A DNA stretch of 64,000 bases from assembly GCA_947498155.1 (NCBI GenBank), contig CANMJD010000007.1, forward strand, positions 1-64,000, in the 5' to 3' direction. The translations under genes and the position numbers were made by a program. Of this stretch, positions 29,636 to 36,579 are shown piece after piece (positions within the stretch are counted from its first letter, which is position 1; every line of letters starts with the position of its first letter). The stretch comes from an uncultured Pseudoruegeria sp. (GTDB taxonomy: Bacteria > Pseudomonadota > Alphaproteobacteria > Rhodobacterales > Rhodobacteraceae). The notes under the pieces were generated by a model, which did not search any database, was not told the origin of the DNA, and saw only the letters and a list, made by a program, of their open reading frames with translations.

Positions 29636-30841
29636 TTACAGCGCTTCGTCGAGCTCTTCGCCGGCGATGGTCACCAGATTGTCGACTGTGTCATCCTTGA
29701 GGATGATGCCCTGCACCATATTGGTGAAGACCGACTGCAGCGATTTGAAATCTTCAACCAGCGGCTCTGGACCACCAGTGGAGATCGTCGCGGTGAAGTT
29801 TGGCCAGATGCCATCGGCGTAATACAGATCGGTTTTACCCATGGCGGCATAGTCCAGAATGGGAGTCAGACCCCAAGAGCTGTCCAGATCGTACTGGCTG
29901 TCACCCGAGGTAATCCGCTGGGCCAGCTCATGGGCCAGATCTTCGTGGCCGGAGCCTTTGAACACGACGATAGAGTCAGTGATCAGGATGGTGCCGCTTT
30001 CGCCAGACGGACCGGCAGGCACGGGCGCAACCAACTGGTTGATGTCTTCGTTGTGCTGGCCATACCCCCATGGGCCGGACACATACATGGCGATTTGACC
30101 ATCGTTGAACAGGTCTTTCAGCTGGTCACGTTCCCACGCGGTCGGACCGTCTTGTGCCACATCCACAAGCTTACCGTAGAACTCCAGCGTTTCGCGGGTC
30201 TGCTGGCTGTCGAGCATGTTCTCGCCAGTGGCAGAATCGATCACCACACCGCCGTTGGAATAAAGGTAGTTCAGGAACTGGTGCATGGTGTTATCGAAGT
30301 CTTTGCCCGCAAGGCCAACACCTGCAGCGTCGGTGTTATCCACCACGCCTTTGGCCAGCGCATACATGTCATCCCAAGTTGCCGGGGCCGCACATTCCTG
30401 ACCGGAAGCCTCGATCAAATCGCAGTTCAAATAGAGCGCTTTGGTCGAGAACGCATGGGGGTAACCCCAAGCAGTGCCCTCAATCGTGACCGTGTTCAAC
30501 ACGCCGTCCTGAAAAGGGGTTTCAGGGTCGATGTTAGCCGGCACGATCAGATCGTTATTGGCCAGCTGACGCAGGGTCCGGCTGCCCATATAGGCGATAG
30601 AGGGGGGATCGCCAGCCGCGGCCAGCGTCAGGGATTTATCCTGACATGTGCCCCATGGCACGGCCTCGAGGTTGACTGTAACGCCTTCGTGGTCGGCGAT
30701 GAACTGATCGACGACAGCCTGATCGGCTTCGCGTACTTCGCCGCCGCACATGATAAAGTGCAGGTTGGCATCCGCTGCCTGCGCTGTCAGCGCCGAGCAG
30801 GACAGAAGGGCCGCGCCCAATGTGATATGCATAGTTTTCAT
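29636..30841 (-). CDS. ABC transporter sugar-binding protein (family 1)
   Basis: A 401-residue periplasmic binding protein. A signal peptide is clear (MKTMHITLGAALLSCSALTAQA, cleaved before ADANLHF). The mature part has the family 1 layout with conserved segments such as VPWGTCQDKSLTLAAAGDPP near residue 61 and LFNDGQIAMYVSGPWGYGQ near 251. Context predicts an N-acetylhexosamine or its oligosaccharide as ligand. It is third in the operon, after the two permeases, and is followed by a stable hairpin. Confidence 0.9.
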   Translation of the reverse strand: MKTMHITLGAALLSCSALTAQAADANLHFIMCGGEVREADQAVVDQFIADHEGVTVNLEAVPWGTCQDKSLTLAAAGDPPSIAYMGSRTLRQLANNDLIVPANIDPETPFQDGVLNTVTIEGTAWGYPHAFSTKALYLNCDLIEASGQECAAPATWDDMYALAKGVVDNTDAAGVGLAGKDFDNTMHQFLNYLYSNGGVVIDSATGENMLDSQQTRETLEFYGKLVDVAQDGPTAWERDQLKDLFNDGQIAMYVSGPWGYGQHNEDINQLVAPVPAGPSGESGTILITDSIVVFKGSGHEDLAHELAQRITSGDSQYDLDSSWGLTPILDYAAMGKTDLYYADGIWPNFTATISTGGPEPLVEDFKSLQSVFTNMVQGIILKDDTVDNLVTIAGEELDEAL

Positions 30842-30865
30842 TTTTACTCTCCGTTGGTTGGTTTT

Positions 30866-31708
30866 TTATTCTTTCACCGCGCCAGCCGTCAGTCCGGCGA
30901 CAAGGTATTTTTGCAGGAACAAGAAGATAACCATGACAGGGAGAACCCCCACCAAGGCAGCGGCCATCATCTCGTTCCATGTCACCGACTGATAGCCGAT
31001 GAACTCGTACAGACCGGCGGGCAGCGGTTGCAGCTCGCGCGTCTGGTTAAAGGTAATTGCAAAGAGGAATTGCTGGGCATAGGCGCCGATAAACACCGCC
31101 ACACCGACGACGATCAAACCCGGCGTTGCCAGAGGCAGTACCACACGGCGCAGGGTGTACATGCGCGACGCCCCGTCCACGAAAGCCGCCTCTTCCAATT
31201 CGCGCGGGATTTTCTCAAGGTAGGAGCGTAGCAGCCAGATACCCGTCGGGATCAAAAACGCCACCCCCGGCACGATCATCGCCCAATAGGTGTTTAGCAG
31301 CCCCATGGTCCGCAGCACCCGATAAAGCGGGATCAGCAGCACCGCACCGGTGAACATATTCACCCCGAGAAATACCGCCAGCGAAGCATTCTTGAACGGG
31401 AACTGCAGCCGCGCATAGGCATAGGCCGCAGGGATCACAAAGAACATGGTGATCGCCGTCACCGCCGTCGCAATAAAGATCGAGTTAAAGATATAACGCC
31501 CCAGCAGCGGCACGGTTTCCCACATCTTTGAATAGGCATCAAAACTGAAGTCATCGGACCAGAATTGGTAAGGGCTGCGGAACAGATGCTCGAGCGGGCG
31601 CAAAGAGGCCATGAACATTTCAAAGAAAGGCAGCAGCATAAAGATCAGGAACAAAGCGATGCAGAAATAAATTCCGACCATTTGCAGTTTTGTGTAGCGG
31701 TCCATCAT
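30866..31708 (-). CDS. ABC transporter permease (MalG type)
   Basis: A 280-residue inner-membrane permease with six predicted spans. The cytoplasmic EAA loop is present as LEEAAFVDGASRMYTLRRVV near residues 167-186, where the ATPase docks. It ends with a basic cytoplasmic tail. It is separated by one base from the MalF-type permease and precedes the binding-protein gene by 24 bases. Together they form the CUT1-type importer of the locus. Confidence 0.92.
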   Translation of the reverse strand: MMDRYTKLQMVGIYFCIALFLIFMLLPFFEMFMASLRPLEHLFRSPYQFWSDDFSFDAYSKMWETVPLLGRYIFNSIFIATAVTAITMFFVIPAAYAYARLQFPFKNASLAVFLGVNMFTGAVLLIPLYRVLRTMGLLNTYWAMIVPGVAFLIPTGIWLLRSYLEKIPRELEEAAFVDGASRMYTLRRVVLPLATPGLIVVGVAVFIGAYAQQFLFAITFNQTRELQPLPAGLYEFIGYQSVTWNEMMAAALVGVLPVMVIFLFLQKYLVAGLTAGAVKE

Positions 31709-31709
31709 C

Positions 31710-32648
31710 TTACTTCACCCCGTATTTCTTGTTCACCTTGTTCAGGAAGAACAGGTAGGCGAGTGAGAAGGCCCCTAGCAGCATCACGATAATCACCGCC
31801 CGCGCCGATCCTTCACCGAATTTGTAGTTGCCGATGGCGGTCTTATAGGTATCCACGATCAGCGTGGTTGTTGCGCCGCGTGGCCCGCCTTCGGTCAGGA
31901 TCCAGATGATCTCAAAGCTGTTGAAGGTGAAAATCGCGGACAGCAGCGACATAGAGACAATCACCGGCATGATTTGCGGGATTGTAATGCGGCGGAAGCG
32001 ATACCACCGACCGGCCCCATCGACCCAAGCGGCCTCATAAAGATCGCGGCTCACCCCTTGCATCGCAGCCAAGAAGAACAGTGTCACCATGGGCACGCCG
32101 ACCCAGACATCCGTGACAACTGCCGAATAAAAAGCCGAAGATTTATAGGCGAGGAATTCGAACGGACCATCGGTCAGACCGATCTTCTGCGCCACACCGG
32201 ACAGGATACCGAAGTAGCCATTGTACAGCCAAAGCCAGCCGATACAGCCGATTGCAATCGGAATGACCCAAGGCGGCATGACCAAGACCCGAAACAACGC
32301 CCGCCCCGGTACGGCGGCATTCAACAAGACCGCCCCGATCAGCCCCAGCACCAGCTTCAGGCTGACCGAGAGGAACATCCAATAAAAGGTGCGCACGATG
32401 GTGCGGTGGAACTTTTTGCTTTCAGCCAGATCCTGATAATGCTCAAGACCGACATAGGTTTCCCCACCGAGCCCTGCCTCCATAAAGGAAAGCCGGATGG
32501 TTTCAGCAAGGGGCCAGGCCACGATGACAGCAATGAACAGCATCGCAGGAGCCACAAGAAGCCAGGCAAAGACGCTCTCCGAGACAACGGCCCGACGCTT
32601 CTTTTCAGCGCTCCGCACCATGCCTTGATTATCCGCTATTTCGGTCAA
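31710..32648 (-). CDS. ABC transporter permease (MalF type)
   Basis: A 312-residue inner-membrane permease with a long cytoplasmic N-terminus (about 25 residues) and six predicted spans. The EAA loop reads LYEAAWVDGAGRWYRFRRIT near residues 203-222. It is the first gene of the leftward amino-sugar operon, so its upstream region (32649-32854) must hold the operon promoter and the GntR operator half-sites. The start MTEIADNQGMVRS may be slightly early; Met10 is an alternative. Confidence 0.9.
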   Translation of the reverse strand: MTEIADNQGMVRSAEKKRRAVVSESVFAWLLVAPAMLFIAVIVAWPLAETIRLSFMEAGLGGETYVGLEHYQDLAESKKFHRTIVRTFYWMFLSVSLKLVLGLIGAVLLNAAVPGRALFRVLVMPPWVIPIAIGCIGWLWLYNGYFGILSGVAQKIGLTDGPFEFLAYKSSAFYSAVVTDVWVGVPMVTLFFLAAMQGVSRDLYEAAWVDGAGRWYRFRRITIPQIMPVIVSMSLLSAIFTFNSFEIIWILTEGGPRGATTTLIVDTYKTAIGNYKFGEGSARAVIIVMLLGAFSLAYLFFLNKVNKKYGVK

Positions 32649-32693
32649 ATCAGCCCCCCAGATTTCGGCAACGAATCAATTTCCTCATAAAGC

Positions 32694-32734
32694 ATACCAA
32701 AGAAGCCCCTCAATAATACCAAAATAATACCAAA
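32694..32734. promoter_or_regulatory. Tandem ATACCAA half-sites (probable GntR operators)
   Basis: Three direct copies of ATACCAA(A) start at 32694, 32716 and 32727. The steps are 22 and 11 bases, that is two and one DNA turns, so all copies face the same side of the helix. They lie 46-86 bases upstream of the ABC permease gene, where a repressor would cover its promoter. The inverted copy at 32817-32839 shares the same core. Confidence 0.6.
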
Positions 32735-32816
32735 ATTCCGAATTTTTGATTTTCTCGTTGATTTACAGTTATTTTTGACATTTATCTACATATACGCCTT
32801 GCAACAGGAGTCGTAA

Positions 32817-32839
32817 TTGGTATTAAAAAATCATACCAA
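32817..32839. promoter_or_regulatory. Inverted TTGGTAT/ATACCAA operator next to the GntR gene
   Basis: TTGGTAT (32817-32823) and ATACCAA (32833-32839) form a perfect 7-base inverted repeat around a 9-base A/T centre, 15 bases ahead of the regulator start codon. It shares its half-site with three direct copies upstream and probably mediates autoregulation by the GntR protein (inference). Confidence 0.65.
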
Positions 32840-32854
32840 ATCAGGAGAAACCCG

Positions 32855-33610
32855 ATGACCGCTTCGACCGATCTTTTTGATCCACAGCACTGGTTCAGCG
32901 CCGGTCGGGGTCCGCGTTATTTGCAGTTGCACCGCCACATCAGTGCCGCCATCCAATCCGGTGATCTAGCGCCAGAAGACCAACTGCCCGCCGAACGGGA
33001 CATGGCCGAGCGCGCTGGCATCAGCCGGGTCACTGTGCGCAAGGCCGTGGCGCAACTGGTGGCGGAGGGTCTGATTGAGCAGCGTCAGGGCGCGGGCTCT
33101 TTTGTGCGCGGGGCGACACCGCGCTTGCAGCAGTCCCTCTCCTCGCTGATCTCGTTTACCGAAAACATGTCGGCCCGCGGCAAGACCTCTAGCAGCGTGG
33201 TTTTGGAGTCAGGTCTTTTCCTGCCAAATCAAAACGAAATGCTGACCCTTGGGCTGGGCGCGCATCAAAAAGTCGCCCGCGTTCACCGGCTGCGCAGTAC
33301 GGGCGATACGCCAATGGCCATCGAAATGTCATCGCTGCCCGACGACATCCTGCCCCACCCCGAACAGGTGCAAACCTCGCTTTATGCAGTGCTGCGCAAA
33401 ACCGCGCTGGCCCCGACCCGCGCCATACAGCGGGTCACGGCGATCAATGCCTCTGACCGCGACTCCGATTTGTTGCAACTGGCCGCAGGCACCGCTGTTC
33501 TCAAGATCGAGCGCACGGCCTTTCTGGCCACGGGGCGTCCTATCGAATACACCAGCGGACTTTACCGCTCTGATATCTATGACTTTATCTCCGAACTCAG
33601 GCAAGAATGA
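32855..33610 (+). CDS. GntR/HutC-family transcriptional regulator (UTRA domain)
   Basis: A 251-residue regulator. The N-terminal winged helix-turn-helix is clear: QLPAERDMAERAGISRVTVR near residues 44-63, then EGLIEQRQGAGSFVR. The C-terminal half matches the UTRA ligand-binding domain of NagR/DasR-like proteins, which sense amino-sugar phosphates. It diverges from the transporter operon and is followed after one base by the GH20 hexosaminidase gene, so the two are co-transcribed. AGGAGA precedes the ATG. It is the obvious candidate to bind the ATACCAA half-sites in the shared upstream region. Confidence 0.9.
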   Translation: MTASTDLFDPQHWFSAGRGPRYLQLHRHISAAIQSGDLAPEDQLPAERDMAERAGISRVTVRKAVAQLVAEGLIEQRQGAGSFVRGATPRLQQSLSSLISFTENMSARGKTSSSVVLESGLFLPNQNEMLTLGLGAHQKVARVHRLRSTGDTPMAIEMSSLPDDILPHPEQVQTSLYAVLRKTALAPTRAIQRVTAINASDRDSDLLQLAAGTAVLKIERTAFLATGRPIEYTSGLYRSDIYDFISELRQE

Positions 33611-33611
33611 T

Positions 33612-35429
33612 ATGAAATATAGCTGCCGCCTTGATGGCCCCCTGATGCATTGCACCCTGACCAGCGACCGTGATCTAACAGCGCCGGTCTTTTGTTTTTC
33701 CGGCATGGCCCCGATGACTGCAGATGTAGGCGGCAGCAAGGTCGCTGGCACCGGCAGCTATACCGAAATCGCCTTACCCGACCTGAAAGCCGGTGTACCC
33801 CATGTTGTCAGCCTGTCTTTTCCCGACGGCTTCACCCCCGCCAACCGTGCATGGATGCCGCTGGGGCCCTATCTCAGGGCCGCAGGTGACGTGATCCCGC
33901 TGCCGCCGACCCTTGCTGGGGTGCGCGACATGCCACCGCCCAAAGCACGGGAGTTTGAAGGACTTAAGCTGATCCCACAGCCAACGGGGTTTATGGCCGA
34001 AGCTGGCGAAATCACGGTTACGGGGCTGGCCACGGATGATCCAGCCTTTGCCGCCGCGCAAGCGCTGGCGCAACGCCATGGGCTCTGCCCGCTAATCCAT
34101 GCAGAGGGCTTTGCGCTTGATCTGGAGACTGCCGATCTGCCCCCCGACGCCTATGAAATTCACATTTCACCTGACGCCGTCACCGTCAAAGCTGCCGGAT
34201 ACGGGGGGCGGTTTTATGCCGCCATCACCCTGCTGACGCTGCTGCAGTCCGAAAAGGGCACCTTGCCCTGCGGCATCATCACCGATCAACCGCAATTTGA
34301 CTGGCGCGGGCAACATCTGGACACCGCGCGGCATTTCTACAGCGTAGAGACCATTCTAAAGCTGCTTGATCTGATGGCCCTACTCAAACTGAACCGTTTT
34401 CACTGGCATTTCGCCGATGATGAAGCCTTTCGCCTTCAGATCGATTGTTTTCCCGAACTGTGGCAGCAAACCGAAATGCGCGGCGAAGGCCATCTGCTGC
34501 CGGCAATTTTCTCGGGCGACATTTCGGCTGGGGGTAGCTATTCCAAAGCCGATGTGGCCCGTATCCTTACCCATGCCAAGGCCCTGAACATCGAGGTCAT
34601 GCCCGAAATCGAAATTCAGGCGCATACACTGGCGATTGCCTACGTCTTTCCCGAGGTGCGCGACCCCGCCGACAACGGAGCTGAGAAAACCGTACAGGGG
34701 TATACAGGCAATGTTTTAAACCCCGCCATGCCCAAAACATGGGAGGTTCTCAACGCGGTGATCTCGGAAATCGCCGATCTCTTTCCGTTCGAGCGCATCC
34801 ATCTGGGCTGCGATGAGCTGCCCGCAGATACATGGATGGGTTCGCCAAAGGCCAAAGCGTTGATGGCCGAACAGGGGCTCAAAACCACCGAAGATTTGCA
34901 AGGGTGGATGGCGGACCTGATCGCCAAGACCGTCATCGAAAACGGCAAAAAACCGGCCGCTTGGGAAGAGGCCGCACAGGGCTGCAATGGCGGGATCGGT
35001 AATGGGGCCATTCTGTTTTCATGGACGGGCCAAGGCCCCGGTGTGGCGGCGGCCCGAGCGGGGTATGATGTGGTGATGACACCGGCCCAACACGTCTATC
35101 TGGATATGGCCCATAGCGATGACCCCGATGATTGGGGGGCCAGCTGGGCGGCTTTTGTCCCCCTAGAAGAAACCATCAACTGGGCACCGGTGCCGGAACC
35201 CGACATTGCCGACCGGATCATTGGGATTCAGGGGGCGTTTTGGTCGGAATTCACCACCAAAGACGGGCAAATCTGGCCGATGCTGATGCCCCGAATATTG
35301 GGGGTATCCAGTCAGGCTTGGCAGCACACGCCGCTAACCGTTGATGCGCTGCGCAGCCTTGCGTACCATTACCAGACGTTTCTACCGCGCGATTTCTGGC
35401 AAGACAGTGTCGAAGATGGCAGGCGCTGA
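33612..35429 (+). CDS. Beta-N-acetylhexosaminidase, GH20 family
   Basis: A 605-residue glycoside hydrolase that removes terminal GlcNAc or GalNAc by substrate-assisted catalysis. The catalytic pair is Asp401-Glu402 in HLGCDEL; the barrel segments WRGQHLDTARHFYS, LKLNRFHWHFADDEAFRLQI and VMPEIEIQAHTLAIA are also typical of GH20. The frame stays open 121 codons upstream inside the regulator gene, but MKYSCRLDGPL, two bases after that stop, is the sensible start. There is no signal peptide, so cleavage is probably cytoplasmic, after import of oligosaccharides by the ABC transporter. Confidence 0.92.
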   Translation: MKYSCRLDGPLMHCTLTSDRDLTAPVFCFSGMAPMTADVGGSKVAGTGSYTEIALPDLKAGVPHVVSLSFPDGFTPANRAWMPLGPYLRAAGDVIPLPPTLAGVRDMPPPKAREFEGLKLIPQPTGFMAEAGEITVTGLATDDPAFAAAQALAQRHGLCPLIHAEGFALDLETADLPPDAYEIHISPDAVTVKAAGYGGRFYAAITLLTLLQSEKGTLPCGIITDQPQFDWRGQHLDTARHFYSVETILKLLDLMALLKLNRFHWHFADDEAFRLQIDCFPELWQQTEMRGEGHLLPAIFSGDISAGGSYSKADVARILTHAKALNIEVMPEIEIQAHTLAIAYVFPEVRDPADNGAEKTVQGYTGNVLNPAMPKTWEVLNAVISEIADLFPFERIHLGCDELPADTWMGSPKAKALMAEQGLKTTEDLQGWMADLIAKTVIENGKKPAAWEEAAQGCNGGIGNGAILFSWTGQGPGVAAARAGYDVVMTPAQHVYLDMAHSDDPDDWGASWAAFVPLEETINWAPVPEPDIADRIIGIQGAFWSEFTTKDGQIWPMLMPRILGVSSQAWQHTPLTVDALRSLAYHYQTFLPRDFWQDSVEDGRR

Positions 35430-35548
35430 AGAATCATCGACAAGCGCTGTGACAATAGGATTGTGAACCACCCCCGACTCCGGCCATGATCGGGATTGGG
35501 GGATGTTTGATCCTTCCATCGCGTATCGCCCAATAGAAAGAACCGTCC

Positions 35549-36145
35549 ATGCCACAGCCCCTCACGCCACTTGCGCTTGATCAATGGGATGCATCCCTGT
35601 CGCCGATCATCGACGACATGAAGGGCGCGCCGATCAATGTGCATAAACTAATGGCTCATAATCCGGCGCTGCTGAAAGCATGGTGGGATTTCCGAAACTA
35701 TTCGGTGAATGGCGGCAGCCTTGGCCCGCGCCTTGGAGAACTGGTGATCCTGCGCGTCGGCGTGCAGCTCTGCGCCTGGTATGAATGGGGTTCGCATGTG
35801 GATCGCTCGTTGCGCTGCGGGCTGACATTACCGGAAATCAACGCTGTGCTAAAACGGGATACGGCAGGTTTTGCGCCAGCGGAAAGCACGCTGTTGCAGG
35901 CGGTGGATGCCCTGATCGAACAGCATGAGATTCCGACGGCTTTGTTGAACCGGTTATCGGAGCATTTTGAAACCGCCCAGATCATGGACATCATCGCCAT
36001 TCACGGCATGTATGTCATTTTGGGCTGCATGATCCGTACTTGGGGATTATCGCTTGATGAAACGGTGAATGCGCGGATCAAGGACCACACCACGCCCAAC
36101 GGCTTTGCCACAGCCGCACAGGGGTTTCATCAGAAATCAGAATAG
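35549..36145 (+). CDS. Carboxymuconolactone decarboxylase/AhpD-like protein
   Basis: A 198-residue alpha-helical protein of the CMD/AhpD family. The core reads LGPRLGELVILRVGVQLCAW followed by YEWGSHVD (about residues 58-85). The CxxC pair of true AhpD peroxidase partners is absent: only one Cys sits at the motif and a His follows, as in the many non-redox CMD-like proteins. Function unknown. It is downstream of the hexosaminidase gene by 119 bases and may be a separate unit. It ends just before the outer copy of the lepA 3'-end repeat. Confidence 0.75.
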   Translation: MPQPLTPLALDQWDASLSPIIDDMKGAPINVHKLMAHNPALLKAWWDFRNYSVNGGSLGPRLGELVILRVGVQLCAWYEWGSHVDRSLRCGLTLPEINAVLKRDTAGFAPAESTLLQAVDALIEQHEIPTALLNRLSEHFETAQIMDIIAIHGMYVILGCMIRTWGLSLDETVNARIKDHTTPNGFATAAQGFHQKSE

Positions 36146-36169
36146 AAAAAGGGCCAATGCTTTGGCCCC
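36144..36169 (-). terminator. Orphaned, probably ancestral lepA terminator
   Basis: The minus strand shows GGGCCAA/TTGGCCC around a four-base loop followed by TTTTTCTATT, a clean rho-independent terminator. It begins 14 bases after the stop codon of the outer lepA 3'-end copy (36183-36185), the normal distance, but 411 bases after the present lepA stop. It can also act weakly for the rightward CMD-like gene. Confidence 0.75.
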
Positions 36170-36182
36170 ATCTCCGGTGTTT

Positions 36183-36240
36183 CTAATCGTCCATTTTCAG
36201 CGCAGAGATAAACGCCTGCTGCGGGATTTCGACTTTTCCG
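36183..36240 (-). pseudogene. Duplicated 3' end of lepA (remnant copy)
   Basis: Read on the minus strand this piece encodes [18 protein letters not shown] and then TAG, the same last 18 residues as lepA. Against the functional end (36581-36637) 56 of 57 bases agree. The single difference (36237) is a synonymous Gly codon change (GGA for GGC), and the stop is TAG instead of TAA. Similarity fades over about ten further bases (with a 2-base insertion). There is no start codon. It is followed by its own terminator, so it appears to be the old chromosomal end of lepA. Confidence 0.85.
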
Positions 36241-36355
36241 GTAACTCACTAAGAACCAAACTTGCTATTCATAGACCTGCGCCACACCCATAGGTGTATT
36301 TGTATTAATTTATTTGCACCATAGGGTTGAAATTTGGGTTTTTGATGTTCAATTC

Positions 36356-36361
36356 TATAAT
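36356..36361 (+). promoter_or_regulatory. Consensus -10 box ahead of the glycine-rich mini-gene
   Basis: A perfect TATAAT lies 51 bases ahead of the 33-codon ORF in A+T-rich DNA unlike its surroundings. No good -35 box is found at 16-18 bases (TTTGGG at 17), so activity may be weak or depend on an activator. Confidence 0.45.
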
Positions 36362-36411
36362 TCTAGATGCTGCGGCTTCTATTTATCGAAACAAGTTGAA
36401 AGGTTTACACA

Positions 36412-36513
36412 ATGGGTAAAGGTCAAGGAAATGGTGGCGGCTGGCCGAGTCAAACCGGTAATCCATCGGGCGGTGGACGATCCAACGGTACTTCCGGTGG
36501 AAACGGAAAATAA
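36412..36513 (+). CDS. 33-residue glycine-rich basic microprotein of unknown function
   Basis: ATG to TAA encodes 33 residues beginning MGKGQGNGGGWPSQTG and continuing NPSGGGRSN, then a Gly/Ser/Asn tail ending in Lys. Fourteen residues are glycine; there is one Trp, two Lys, one Arg and no acidic residue, so the net charge is about +3. No signal peptide or membrane span. GAAAGG lies nine bases upstream as a plausible ribosome binding site. A -10 box lies 51 bases upstream and a terminator starts five bases after the stop, so the ORF sits in a complete tiny transcription unit. It is too low in complexity to assign a family by eye. It occupies the segment inserted at the lepA 3' end. Confidence 0.55.
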   Translation: MGKGQGNGGGWPSQTGNPSGGGRSNGTSGGNGK

Positions 36514-36517
36514 ACAA

Positions 36518-36542
36518 AGGGGCTCTTGGTTAAAGAGCCCCT
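36518..36542. terminator. Bidirectional terminator between the mini-gene and lepA
   Basis: A nine-base stem AGGGGCTCTT/AAGAGCCCCT with a five-base loop. On the minus strand it is followed by TTTGTTTATTTT and lies 38 bases after the lepA stop, so it is now the lepA terminator. On the plus strand it closes the glycine-rich ORF unit, though the T-run there is poor. Confidence 0.8.
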
Positions 36543-36579
36543 TCATCATAAAATGTCCCAATGTGGCTTAGGAAGATAT

